DNA of 64,000 nucleotides, from positions 594,501-658,500 of the forward strand of contig NZ_CP110644.1 of the NCBI RefSeq assembly GCF_026153515.1, in the 5' to 3' direction. A program made the position numbers and the translations under genes. This document shows positions 28,089-35,974 of the stretch, in pieces. The notes under the pieces were generated by a model that was given only the letters and a program-made list of their open reading frames with translations, had not been told where the DNA came from and did not search any database. The DNA comes from Pseudomonas sp. KU26590 (GTDB lineage Bacteria; Pseudomonadota; Gammaproteobacteria; Pseudomonadales; Pseudomonadaceae). Each line of letters starts with the position of its first letter. The first letter of the stretch is position 1.

Positions 28089-28103
28089 GCACCATAATAG
28101 AGC
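28089..28103. promoter_or_regulatory. NtrC-binding site upstream of ntrBC
   Basis: GCAC-CATAATA-GAGC fits the NtrC dyad GCAC-N7-GTGC with one mismatch. It lies about 130 bp upstream of the sigma-54 element, a normal enhancer distance. The rest of 27820-28122 shows no gene. Confidence 0.65.
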
Positions 28104-28122
28104 ATAGCCGGTCAGGCAGGGT

Positions 28123-28767
28123 TTAGCGGAAAAACGAAAAGAAGCTCGATTCTTCTTCCGGCTTGTCCTTGATGGGGCATTCGGGGCGCACGCCGTAATC
28201 TTCGGTTTTGCAGGGCTGTGCGAGTCGCTTCTGGGCCAGAGAGATGCGTATCAGGTGAAAGGGCTGATTGGGGGTTCGCTCCAGCACTCGCCCGTACTGA
28301 TCAATGATCTCCACGGACAGCTGGTGAGTGCCACGGTCGATGTTCGTCAGCGGGAAAACCGGGCTGCGCGTCGGCTCGCCATAGGGTTTGCTGTCGAGCA
28401 GTAATCGGTACAAGTGATCTGGCTGCAGCTCGGGATCATTGCTGACGGTGACGTTCAGGTTGCCCTCGATGTCGCGGATCGTGCTGTCAGGCTCCGGCGC
28501 CAGAATGCGCAGCAACTGGTAATGAAAGATGGGACTCGCCGCTGGCTTCGGTTTGGATGCCCGACTGGGCGCCTTCGTGGGCTGGTCGACCCGGTTGGTC
28601 GGCGCAATGTCGACCTTCTTCGCATTGCGGTGAGGCTGATCGGTGAAGACCCGATTGCCGTCCGCATCGACGTAGGTATACACCTCGGCCAAAACGGTCT
28701 GGCTCACGCAGAGCAGCAGGCACAGGGCAACGGCCAACCGGCAAAGGTGTTTAAGGTCTGCCGACAT
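28123..28767 (-). CDS. DUF4124-domain exported protein, copy 1
   Basis: A 214-residue secreted protein of unknown function. Signal peptide about 1-27 (ALCLLLCVSQTVLA). DUF4124 follows at once: EVYTYVDADGNRVFTDQPH. After a Lys/Pro/Ala linker (60-80), a beta-rich C-terminal domain (about 85-180: LLRILAPEPDSTI, YRLLLDSKPYGEPT, IDRGTHQLSVEIID) matches that of the next gene. The start overlaps the upstream paralogue by 17 bp. It precedes ntrB in the same direction, separated by the sigma-54 promoter region. Confidence 0.8.
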   Translation of the reverse strand: MSADLKHLCRLAVALCLLLCVSQTVLAEVYTYVDADGNRVFTDQPHRNAKKVDIAPTNRVDQPTKAPSRASKPKPAASPIFHYQLLRILAPEPDSTIRDIEGNLNVTVSNDPELQPDHLYRLLLDSKPYGEPTRSPVFPLTNIDRGTHQLSVEIIDQYGRVLERTPNQPFHLIRISLAQKRLAQPCKTEDYGVRPECPIKDKPEEESSFFSFFR

Positions 28768-29287
28768 GGACTCGCTGCACTGTCAGGTTGACCGTCTCGC
28801 TTTGCTGGATGGACCGCTGGTTCTCCAGCACTTGAACCGAAAAGCTGTGCTCGCCCCGTTCAAGCTCCATGACCTGCAGCCGCGGAATGTTGGTGGGCTG
28901 GCCGTAGGGCGCGCCGTCCACAATCAATTGCAGCACATGCCCGGGCTGTAAACGAGGCTCTATGGCGACGCCAACGGTGAACGAGCCGTTGTTGGCGCGG
29001 AGCGCTTCGTCCTGAGGCAGGTCTTTCAGCGCGAGCACCTGATAGACAGCGGTGCTTTGCGGGTTCTGGGTTTGTTTCTGGTTCTGGGTTGCGGGCAGTG
29101 GAGGCGGCGCGGCAGGCACGACGGTCTCCACGCTGTTGAGTGGCGGCAACTCGACGGTTTCGGCTTTGGTGCCGTTCGGCGGCTGATTGCTGTACGCCGT
29201 GTTCCCGGAGGCATCGGTGTATTTGTAGATCTGCGCGGCGGCGGGCAGTGCGAACACCAGCAACAGAAGGGCGAGACATTGACGCAT
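28751..29287 (-). CDS. DUF4124-domain exported protein, copy 2
   Basis: A 178-residue paralogue of the following gene. Signal peptide 1-18 (MRQCLALLLLVFALPAAA), DUF4124 segment QIYKYTDASGNTAYSNQPP, Pro/Gln-rich linker, then the same beta domain (VLQLIVDGAPYGQPT, LERGEHSFSVQVLENQ). ATG 29287 is chosen because the signal peptide begins there; the frame is open upstream for 25 more codons without signal features. The pair is a tandem duplication; both overlap and linkage suggest one transcript. Function unknown, likely cell envelope. Confidence 0.8.
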   Translation of the reverse strand: MRQCLALLLLVFALPAAAQIYKYTDASGNTAYSNQPPNGTKAETVELPPLNSVETVVPAAPPPLPATQNQKQTQNPQSTAVYQVLALKDLPQDEALRANNGSFTVGVAIEPRLQPGHVLQLIVDGAPYGQPTNIPRLQVMELERGEHSFSVQVLENQRSIQQSETVNLTVQRVHVGRP

Positions 29288-29413
29288 GAACACTCCAGTG
29301 CAGCGATCAGGACAACCCACAATGGTGCCGCGCTGAATGCATGGCGCGGCACGGGTCAGCATAGAGGAATACTGATCGACGGTGTCATTTGAGAAACGGA
29401 TCTGCGCGCCTGC

Positions 29414-29980
29414 TCACTGGCCTGCCGTGGTCCGGCAAAGGTCGCCTGTGGCCCGTTGCAGCGCGGTCACGATGACAGGATCACTGGCCTGTCGCTGGAT
29501 TCCCGACTGCACCCACCCTAGGCATTTGGCATCGCTGCGGTAAGGCTGAAACGCCGAGTAACTTTGCATCAACACCGGCAGCAGCGTATCCAGCCGACCC
29601 CGTATGCCATCGGTGAGACTGGATTCGGGTTTCTCCGGGGAGTGTCCGGTTTCACGCCACTGCTCGATGCGCGCGTATTGCACCATCTTGTTGGCTTCCA
29701 TCTGGGCGGTCATGAAATCGCGCACGTCGTCTGCGGCCAGCTTGAATTCGCCCGCCCGTGATTCGGCGTTCTGGATCACCTGGCGCTCGCGCTCACTGTC
29801 CTGCACCGGCTTGCCGCTGTGCCATTTGCTACGCGCCACGTCATTGGCGATTTCCAGCCTTTGCTCCATGGCCGCGATGAGCGGCTGAAGCTGCGCAGGA
29901 GGTTGCTGAGCAGGAGCCGCGTGAAGGCCGGTCGACATCAGGCCGCAGGCTAAGGCAGCGAGTTGGAGCTGTTTAAGCAT
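29414..29980 (-). CDS. aroQ: periplasmic chorismate mutase (AroQ gamma type)
   Basis: Converts chorismate to prephenate, but in the periplasm: residues 1-21 are a signal peptide (MLKQLQLAALACGLMSTGLHA). The mature part is helical and carries the AroQ active-site pattern: QRLEIANDVARSKW (Arg41, Lys52), DSEREREVI-like DSERERQVI, and QMEANKMVQYARIEQW. The length of 188 residues fits the secreted gamma subclass (*AroQ). ATG 29980 has GAGG eight bases upstream; an in-frame start 14 codons earlier lacks a signal context. The cupin lipoprotein gene lies 28 bp upstream in the same direction. The physiological role of exported chorismate mutases is unclear. Confidence 0.85.
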   Translation of the reverse strand: MLKQLQLAALACGLMSTGLHAAPAQQPPAQLQPLIAAMEQRLEIANDVARSKWHSGKPVQDSERERQVIQNAESRAGEFKLAADDVRDFMTAQMEANKMVQYARIEQWRETGHSPEKPESSLTDGIRGRLDTLLPVLMQSYSAFQPYRSDAKCLGWVQSGIQRQASDPVIVTALQRATGDLCRTTAGQ

Positions 29981-30008
29981 TGTTATGTCCTCACGTATGA
30001 CCAAGCGA

Positions 30009-30458
30009 TCATTGTTTAACACTTTGGCTGGTAGAAAGTGGCATTCCCGGTGTTCCGGCGTAAAAAACGACGAGCTCCACTGCGGTGTTTCCCGTCAGGC
30101 CACGATGCTGCCTGTCGACCATTTCAGGCAGCACATCGCCTGGATTGAGCAGGATCGATTTGCCGCCTTCGCGGGTTTCCACCGTGAGATTGCCGGACAC
30201 GACATAGGCCGCATTGGGCATCGGGTGCTCGTGCCATTTGAGTGCGGTGTTGGCGGGGATCTTGATGTTGAGGACGGTCAGCTCAGGCTTGCCGACCGGG
30301 TAGGCGTCATAGGCCGTTCCATCCCAGGAACTTGAGCTTTTGAGCAGAACGGTGGACTCGACCGTTGATACCGGAACGGAGCTGGGCGGTTGGGCGGTGG
30401 CGCATCCGCCAAGGGCAATCATTGCCAGCAGCAGGCAAGCGGGGGTGATATTGAACAT
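30009..30458 (-). CDS. cupin-domain lipoprotein
   Basis: A 149-residue lipoprotein with lipobox LGGC (Cys19). A single cupin barrel follows: WHEHPMPNAAYVVSGNLTVE is cupin motif 1 (metal ligands HxH and a distal residue), and GDVLPEMVDRQHRGLTG is the second motif. The pattern resembles periplasmic or outer-membrane cupins of unknown activity. It lies 28 bp upstream of the chorismate mutase gene and probably shares its transcript. Start ATG 30458. Confidence 0.75.
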   Translation of the reverse strand: MFNITPACLLLAMIALGGCATAQPPSSVPVSTVESTVLLKSSSSWDGTAYDAYPVGKPELTVLNIKIPANTALKWHEHPMPNAAYVVSGNLTVETREGGKSILLNPGDVLPEMVDRQHRGLTGNTAVELVVFYAGTPGMPLSTSQSVKQ

Positions 30459-30908
30459 GAGCGAAATCCTTGTGCTTTTTGAACAGCAGAAAACACAAGG
30501 TTGCCGGAAGCGTCATTCCCATCTGCGGTACATATTTATAGCGACCGAAAAATACGCTCGGTAACAATAAAGACATCCCGAAGGACGTTTGTTCAATCAC
30601 ACACAAAATCGGATTCGTCCCACAGATCAGTTAGTCGCTATCCGCTAACTTGGCGTTCATTTACCTACTTGGATGCTGACTGTATCTGACAGAAAAGCCC
30701 TCCTTCTGTATCAGCGTTATCTGACGTGGTTGGTGGGATGCCAGGACACTTTAACTGTTCATCAAGGATGACAATCAATCGGATTTGGCTGCATTCCGGT
30801 TTGTGTTGCATACCGGCGATGCGAGATCTGCTGAGGCGAACTCACGTTCTTAGGGCAGCGCCTCCAGGTTGGAAGGATGTATAACCCATCAAAGGAGAGT
30901 AATAAAAA
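30459..30908. other. intergenic region upstream of the PAAR effector
   Basis: About 450 bp between the divergent cupin and effector genes. It is AT-richer than flanking core genes. Several short frames exist, none with a credible start. The only clear element is AAGGAG at 30893-30898 before the effector ATG. It probably holds two promoters and the left border of the acquired segment. Confidence 0.5.
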
Positions 30909-32024
30909 ATGGAAGGTTATTTTCTTGTACGGGGCGACAAAACTTCGTGCGGCGGAGAAATTCTGGCGGGTTCACCTAGCTTTACGCTCAATGGATACGA
31001 GCGTATTTGTGAAGATGATCCCGTGAGCTGCGGCAAGGACGGCAGTACATACAAAGTTACTGGCGGTATTGATTACTTTACCTATCACGGACGGCGAGTG
31101 GCTGGCACGCTTGACAGTTTTAGTGGGTGTCCATGCAAGTCCAAGCTGCTGCACTCGATAGATAGCGACACCTATGAAAGCGCTACGGCCTCTATGCGCT
31201 CACCTGGAGTTGCTACGGCGCGTACATCGCAGGTGCCTTTCACATCATCATCCTCGGCGTCGCCGATGTCGCCGTTTGCAGCCCAGCAACCTCCGGCTTT
31301 CACGGTCGCACCGGTGCTCGTGACGGCAAGCTGTCCTCATCCTGATCGTATGCATGAACTTGCCGGTTACATTGCCGATGAGATGAATGGCAATATTCGG
31401 CATCCTTCGGTTTTGAAGATGAGGGAGTTGAATAGTTATGATGCGGTAGAAGAGACCAAAAAATACTTTGAACAGCCGTTTTATCTGACGATGGGGCATG
31501 TGCCTAACTTCAATGCCATCGAGCTAGGGAAAAAAGCTGAGGCGTTTGCGTTGTGGACCGAGCGGGTGGGGCAGAATCGGCCATGGGATCATAAACCGAT
31601 AATCCGTAAAAATTTCGGAGGTGTTTGGCATAAGCACGGTGAGTACGACTATTACTACGATATATGGTCGAACATCCATTATGGGTATGTAGGGACTATC
31701 GGTGGGATTTCCGAAAGTGCATTGTTGGACGGTGCCGGCCTTGAGCAGATTGCCTCAGACACTCTCAGGAAAGTAAAAGAGGTGTGGAACAAGCCTGGGA
31801 ACGAATGGGAGCTTCCGGGGCCTCATGCTACAGCCACCCCTCGGACTTCGTTGCGGTCGTGGGATGATGTCGCTGATAGAGTCTCCATCAGCATTGGAAT
31901 TAAGCTGGCTGGAGAATATTGGGAAGGTGGATTAACGGCCGGTTTGATTATGGATGAAGTTTTGGCCTTTGAGCCAGCTCTTTGGGGGGATGGAGCACAG
32001 GTGCATAAATGTGAGCAAACCTAA
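30909..32024 (+). CDS. PAAR-domain protein with C-terminal polymorphic toxin type 44 domain (type VI secretion effector)
   Basis: A 371-residue specialised PAAR effector. Residues 1-90 form the PAAR spike-tip domain (MEGYFLVRGDKTSCGGEIL...YKVTGGIDYFTYHGRRVAGT...GCPC), which would cap a VgrG spike. A Ser/Pro/Ala-rich linker covers about 95-135. The remainder is the toxin: WDHKPIIRKNFGGVWHKHGEYDYYYDIWSNIHYGYVG, SESALLDGAGLEQIASD, and a C-terminal WDDVADRVSISIGIKLA. I recognise this as the Ntox44 type; its target is not known to me. No vgrG, hcp or other secretion gene is nearby. G+C is visibly lower than in neighbours, indicating transfer. AAGGAG precedes the ATG with a long spacing. Confidence 0.82.
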   Translation: MEGYFLVRGDKTSCGGEILAGSPSFTLNGYERICEDDPVSCGKDGSTYKVTGGIDYFTYHGRRVAGTLDSFSGCPCKSKLLHSIDSDTYESATASMRSPGVATARTSQVPFTSSSSASPMSPFAAQQPPAFTVAPVLVTASCPHPDRMHELAGYIADEMNGNIRHPSVLKMRELNSYDAVEETKKYFEQPFYLTMGHVPNFNAIELGKKAEAFALWTERVGQNRPWDHKPIIRKNFGGVWHKHGEYDYYYDIWSNIHYGYVGTIGGISESALLDGAGLEQIASDTLRKVKEVWNKPGNEWELPGPHATATPRTSLRSWDDVADRVSISIGIKLAGEYWEGGLTAGLIMDEVLAFEPALWGDGAQVHKCEQT

Positions 32025-32421
32025 AAAGAAATTCAGATTGTTTTTTTACGCGTTGTTGATTTTATTATTTGGCAATCTGATTTTTAAAGCTATTTGGCCA
32101 TCGGTTACGGTTAGGTATCCTGCCGAAGGTGAAAGAGAGATTAGGTATATATGGAATGTTCAGGACGAGATTTATAAGGGTGGGATGAAACCTGGGGGTG
32201 TAGCGTATGATGTGGGACACTTGTTCCCGGGCGATGATTATTTTATGGAGTTCAACTGGTGGAAAGATACAGGAGGACGAAGGCACTGTGTGAGTATCAC
32301 GCCCGGCTGGTTTGAGGTTCATATTCAACTGGACTTGAACGGAGAAATTGATATGCATGAAAGCAGCGGCACCACTGTGGCACGGTTAAAGGCGTGCGAA
32401 TGGGATTCCGCAAAAATGTAA
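32011..32421 (+). CDS. putative immunity protein of the toxin-44 effector
   Basis: A 136-residue protein starting (GTG 32011; ATG 31990 is an alternative) within the end of the toxin gene. A basic N-terminus (MSKPKKKFR) is followed by one transmembrane helix (LFFYALLILLFGNLIFKAIW, about 10-29) and a domain of about 105 residues rich in Trp, Tyr and His. By topology the domain faces the periplasm. Gene order, overlap and low G+C indicate the cognate immunity protein; I do not recognise its family. A periplasmic immunity domain suggests that the toxin acts in, or passes through, the periplasm. Confidence 0.6.
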   Translation: MSKPKKKFRLFFYALLILLFGNLIFKAIWPSVTVRYPAEGEREIRYIWNVQDEIYKGGMKPGGVAYDVGHLFPGDDYFMEFNWWKDTGGRRHCVSITPGWFEVHIQLDLNGEIDMHESSGTTVARLKACEWDSAKM

Positions 32422-32498
32422 AGCTGGGTAGAGGTTGTTTCCGCCTTCGTTAGCTCCTGGTTCGTTTGGAGCTGGAATACAGTAGTGAATGCCAAGGA

Positions 32499-32558
32499 TG
32501 CTACTTCGAGGGTGGAGTAACGTCCGGTTTGATTGCAGACGAGGTTCAGGCCATTTGA
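32499..32558 (+). pseudogene. fragment of a second toxin-44 C-terminus
   Basis: The last 18 codons of this stretch read YFEGGVTSGLIADEVQAI then stop, against YWEGGLTAGLIMDEVLAF in the intact toxin (residues 340-357). Upstream, GCCAAGGAT matches the same block one frame away, so a frameshift separates the pieces. No start or toxin core is present. It looks like the leftover end of a displaced toxin module. Confidence 0.7.
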
Positions 32559-32583
32559 TCCAAGTTTGTTTTCCACATATTGC

Positions 32584-32607
32584 AAAAAGGCCTCCCGAAG
32601 GAGGCCT
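32584..32607 (-). terminator. rho-independent terminator of glnA
   Basis: An 8-bp stem (32588-32595 with 32600-32607) closes on a CGAA loop (TTCG on the minus strand) and runs into TTTTT on the minus strand, 33 bp after the glnA stop. Confidence 0.9.
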
Positions 32608-32640
32608 CTTGTTCACGCGGCTTTCGCCGGCGCGACTGGA

Positions 32641-34047
32641 TCAGCAGCTGTAGTACAGCTCGTATTCCAGTGGGTGTACGAAGGTGCGCACTTTGATTTC
32701 TTCTTCGGATTTCAACGCGATGTAAGCGTCGATGAAATCGTCGCTGAACACGCCGCCTTTGGTCAGGAACGCACGACCTTTATCCAGCTCTTCCAGGGCT
32801 TCTTTCAGGCTGCCGCAAACTTGTGGGATCTCTTTAGCCTCTTCAGGCGGCAGGTCATACAGGTTTTTGTCAGCAGCATCGCCAGGGTGGATCTTGTTCT
32901 GGATGCCGTCCAGGCCAGCCATCAACAGTGCAGCGAAGGCCAGGTACGGGTTGGCTGCCGGGTCCGGGAAACGTGCTTCGATACGACGGCCTTTAGGGCT
33001 GTTGACGTAAGGAATACGGATCGAAGCCGAACGGTTACGGGCCGAGTAGGCCAGCATGACCGGTGCTTCGAAGCCTGGAACCAGACGCTTGTACGAGTTG
33101 GTTGCCGGGTTGGTGAAGCCGTTCAGGGCCTTACCGTGCTTGATGATGCCGCCGATGAAGTACAGAGCGGTGTCGGACAGGCCGGCATAACCTTCGCCTG
33201 CGAAGGTGTTCTTGCCATCTTTGGAGATGGACATGTGAACGTGCATACCCGAACCGTTATCGCCGTACAGAGGCTTGGGCATGAAGGTTGCGGTGCGGCC
33301 ATAAGCGTCGGCAACGTTGTGCACGACGTATTTCAGGGTCTGAACTTCGTCAGCCTTTTTAACCAGCGTGTTGAATTTCACGCCGATTTCGTTCTGGCCA
33401 GCGGTTGCCACTTCGTGGTGGTGAACTTCGACGATCTGGCCCATTTCTTCCAGAGCGTTGCACATTGCGGTGCGGATTTCGTGGTCGTGGTCGAACGGTG
33501 GAACCGGGAAGTAGCCGCCTTTGATGCCTGGACGGTGGCCCTTGTTACCGCCTTCGATATCGGCGTCGGACATCCACGAACCTTGTTCGGAGTAGATCTT
33601 GAACATGGAACCGGAGATGTCGGACTTGAATTTCACTTCGTCGAAGATGAAGAATTCTGGCTCAGGGCCGGCGAATACAGTGTCACCGATGCCGGTCGAC
33701 TTCAGGTATTCCTCGGCGCGGTGAGCGATGGCGCGTGGGTCGCGATCGTAACCTTGCATGGTCGACGGTTCGATGATGTCGCAAACCAGGATCAGGGTAG
33801 GCTCTTCGGTGAACGGATCCAGGACGGCGGTTTCGTCGTCCGGCAGCAGGATCATGTCGGAGGCTTCGATGCCTTTCCAGCCCGAGATGGAGGAACCGTC
33901 GAACATTTTGCCGACTTCGAAGAAGTCGTCTTCCAGCGCATCGCGGGCCGGCATGGTCACGTGGTGCTGAGTGCCTTTGGTGTCCGTGAAGCGCAGATCA
34001 ATCCACTTAACGTCATGATCTTTGATGAGTTGAACCGACTTCGACAT
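32641..34047 (-). CDS. glnA: glutamine synthetase, type I
   Basis: Forms glutamine from glutamate, ammonia and ATP as a dodecamer in the cytosol. 468 residues, the usual GSI-beta length. Landmarks: FDGSSISGW (near 50), [15 protein letters not shown] [15 protein letters not shown] (metal-binding Glu), [26 protein letters not shown], and the adenylylation loop NLYDLPPEE with Tyr397. Expression is expected to depend on NtrC and sigma-54 through the upstream elements. It is divergent from thiI. Confidence 0.98.
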   Translation of the reverse strand: MSKSVQLIKDHDVKWIDLRFTDTKGTQHHVTMPARDALEDDFFEVGKMFDGSSISGWKGIEASDMILLPDDETAVLDPFTEEPTLILVCDIIEPSTMQGYDRDPRAIAHRAEEYLKSTGIGDTVFAGPEPEFFIFDEVKFKSDISGSMFKIYSEQGSWMSDADIEGGNKGHRPGIKGGYFPVPPFDHDHEIRTAMCNALEEMGQIVEVHHHEVATAGQNEIGVKFNTLVKKADEVQTLKYVVHNVADAYGRTATFMPKPLYGDNGSGMHVHMSISKDGKNTFAGEGYAGLSDTALYFIGGIIKHGKALNGFTNPATNSYKRLVPGFEAPVMLAYSARNRSASIRIPYVNSPKGRRIEARFPDPAANPYLAFAALLMAGLDGIQNKIHPGDAADKNLYDLPPEEAKEIPQVCGSLKEALEELDKGRAFLTKGGVFSDDFIDAYIALKSEEEIKVRTFVHPLEYELYYSC

Positions 34048-34147
34048 GTTGTCCTCCGGGGTGGATTAGGGCCTGAGTAGTGGTTGGCCCTTCAATTTGG
34101 GTGATGCCGGGCGCGATACTCGACCAAGGCAACCTGCCTCACAAGGG

Positions 34148-34163
34148 AGCAATTTGCATGCCA
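34148..34163 (-). promoter_or_regulatory. sigma-54 promoter of glnA
   Basis: On the minus strand TGGCATGCAAATTGCT matches the sigma-54 consensus, with -24 TGGCA (34159-34163) and -12 TTGCT (34148-34152) correctly spaced. Transcription would start near 34136, leaving a leader of about 90 bases. Confidence 0.8.
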
Positions 34164-34236
34164 GTGCCCTGTGTTGGGTTTTCCGTGGGAATACCTGCCT
34201 TTAAGCGTGTTAAACGTCGCATATTCGAAAACGGGC

Positions 34237-34251
34237 GCACCGTTGTAGTGC
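34237..34251. promoter_or_regulatory. NtrC-binding site upstream of glnA
   Basis: GCAC-CGTTGTA-GTGC is a perfect GCAC-N7-GTGC dyad, about 75-100 bp upstream of the sigma-54 promoter. A weaker second copy, GGGC-TGTTTTG-GTGC, lies at 34268-34282. Confidence 0.75.
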
Positions 34252-34331
34252 CAAGTAATTGTATACAGGGCTGTTTTGGTGCGCGGACGATTGGCTGCAC
34301 GATAACTGGTTAAACCTTGAGCAATTTCCGC

Positions 34332-34337
34332 TATAAT
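34332..34337 (+). promoter_or_regulatory. probable -10 element of thiI
   Basis: A perfect TATAAT lies 43 bp before the thiI ATG. The -35 region (near 34309-34315, GTTAAAC) is weak. Confidence 0.5.
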
Positions 34338-34379
34338 CCGCGCCCCCCTTTTTCGACCGGGACCTAGCGCGCTGTTTTC

Positions 34380-35834
34380 ATGAAATTAATCGTCAAAGTC
34401 TTCCCAGAAATCACTATCAAAAGCCGGCCTGTGCGCAAGCGCTTCATCAAACAGCTGGCCAAGAACATCCGTACGGTGCTCCGCGATCTGGACCCGGCGT
34501 TGGTGGTGGATGGCGTGTGGGACAACCTTGAGGTCGAAACAAAGGTCGAAGACGTTAAAGCCCTGCACGAGATGACCGTGCGCCTTAGCTGCATGCCTGG
34601 CATCACGCACTTTCTGCAGGTTGACCAGTATCCGCTGGGCGATATGGACGACATCTACGAGAAGTGCAAGCTGCACTTCGGCGATGCAATCCCCGGCAAG
34701 ATATTCGGGGTGCGCTGCAAGCGCGCCGGTCATCACGACTTCAGCTCGATGGACGTTGAAAAATACGTCGGCAGCAGGCTGCGCCGTGAATGCAACGCCG
34801 CCGGCATCTCGCTAAAGGCGCCGGAAGTCGAAGTCAGAATCGAAATTCGGGACCAGCGTCTGTTCGTGATCCACAGCCAGCACAACGGCATTGGCGGTTA
34901 TCCGCTGGGTTCGCTTGAACAGACCCTGATCCTGATGTCCGGTGGTTTTGACTCCACCGTGGCGGCGTACCAGATCATGCGTCGTGGCCTGATGAGCCAT
35001 TTCTGCTTCTTCAATCTGGGCGGACGTGCCCACGAGCTGGGCGTGATGGAAGTCGCGCACTTCATCTGGAAGAAGTACGGCAGCTCCCAGCGAGTGCTGT
35101 TCGTCAGCGTACCGTTCGAGGAAGTTCTGGGAGAAATTCTCGGAAAAGTCGATAACAGTCATATGGGCGTAGTATTGAAGCGTATGATGTTGCGCGCCGC
35201 GAGCAACATTGCCGACCGGCTGGAAATCGACGCGCTGGTCACCGGCGAGGCGATTTCCCAGGTGTCCAGCCAGACGCTGCCCAACCTGTCGGTCATCGAT
35301 TGCGTGACAGAGAAGCTGGTCTTGCGACCGCTGATCGCCAGTCACAAGCAGGACATCATCGACCTGGCCGATCAGATCGGCACTGGCGATTTTGCCCGGC
35401 ACATGCCCGAATACTGCGGTGTGATTTCGGTGAATCCGAAGACCGCCGCCAAGCGCAATCGGGTCGAGCACGAAGAAAAGTCGTTCGACATGGCCGTGCT
35501 TGAGCGTGCGCTCGAAAACGCTCGTCTGGTACCGATAGATCGCGTGATCGAAGAGTTGGGGCAGGACGTTCAGATTGAAGAAGTCAGTCAGGCACTGGCC
35601 GGGCAAGTGGTTATCGACATCCGTCACCCGGATGACGCTGAAGACCGCCCGCTGGGTCTGGCTGGCGTTGAAGTACAAACGCTGCCGTTCTTTGCATTGA
35701 ACAGCCGTTTCAAGGAACTGGATGACACGCGCCAGTACCTGCTCTATTGCGACAAAGGCGTCATGAGTCGCCTGCATGCTCATCATTTGCTCAGTGAGGG
35801 GCATGCCAATGTGCGCGTTTATCGACCGAGCTAA
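34380..35834 (+). CDS. thiI: tRNA 4-thiouridine synthase / sulfur carrier sulfurtransferase ThiI
   Basis: Makes 4-thiouridine at tRNA position 8 and passes sulfur to thiamine synthesis. 484 residues: N-terminal ferredoxin-like and THUMP domains (about 1-170), the adenylating PP-loop SGGFDST (187-193), and a C-terminal rhodanese domain (about 390-484) with persulfide Cys457 in LLYCDKG. All catalytic parts are present. It is divergent from glnA with 332 bp between starts. No ribosome-binding site stands out before ATG 34380. Confidence 0.97.
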   Translation: MKLIVKVFPEITIKSRPVRKRFIKQLAKNIRTVLRDLDPALVVDGVWDNLEVETKVEDVKALHEMTVRLSCMPGITHFLQVDQYPLGDMDDIYEKCKLHFGDAIPGKIFGVRCKRAGHHDFSSMDVEKYVGSRLRRECNAAGISLKAPEVEVRIEIRDQRLFVIHSQHNGIGGYPLGSLEQTLILMSGGFDSTVAAYQIMRRGLMSHFCFFNLGGRAHELGVMEVAHFIWKKYGSSQRVLFVSVPFEEVLGEILGKVDNSHMGVVLKRMMLRAASNIADRLEIDALVTGEAISQVSSQTLPNLSVIDCVTEKLVLRPLIASHKQDIIDLADQIGTGDFARHMPEYCGVISVNPKTAAKRNRVEHEEKSFDMAVLERALENARLVPIDRVIEELGQDVQIEEVSQALAGQVVIDIRHPDDAEDRPLGLAGVEVQTLPFFALNSRFKELDDTRQYLLYCDKGVMSRLHAHHLLSEGHANVRVYRPS

Positions 35835-35974
35835 GTGCCCGGGGCTGTTTGCCTGTGGCTTGCGTCACCGGCCCCCCGACACCAGTCGTCAGCCGTAACG
35901 GCTTTCGCCGGCTCTACCGTTCATAGCTGCCTACAATCAGGCAGCTGACCGAATCCTCTGATCGAGATACACAA

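Noticed and set aside
32533..34080. 515-codon open frame on the strand opposite glnA
   Set aside because: Shadow of glnA; it also runs through the glnA terminator and start region.
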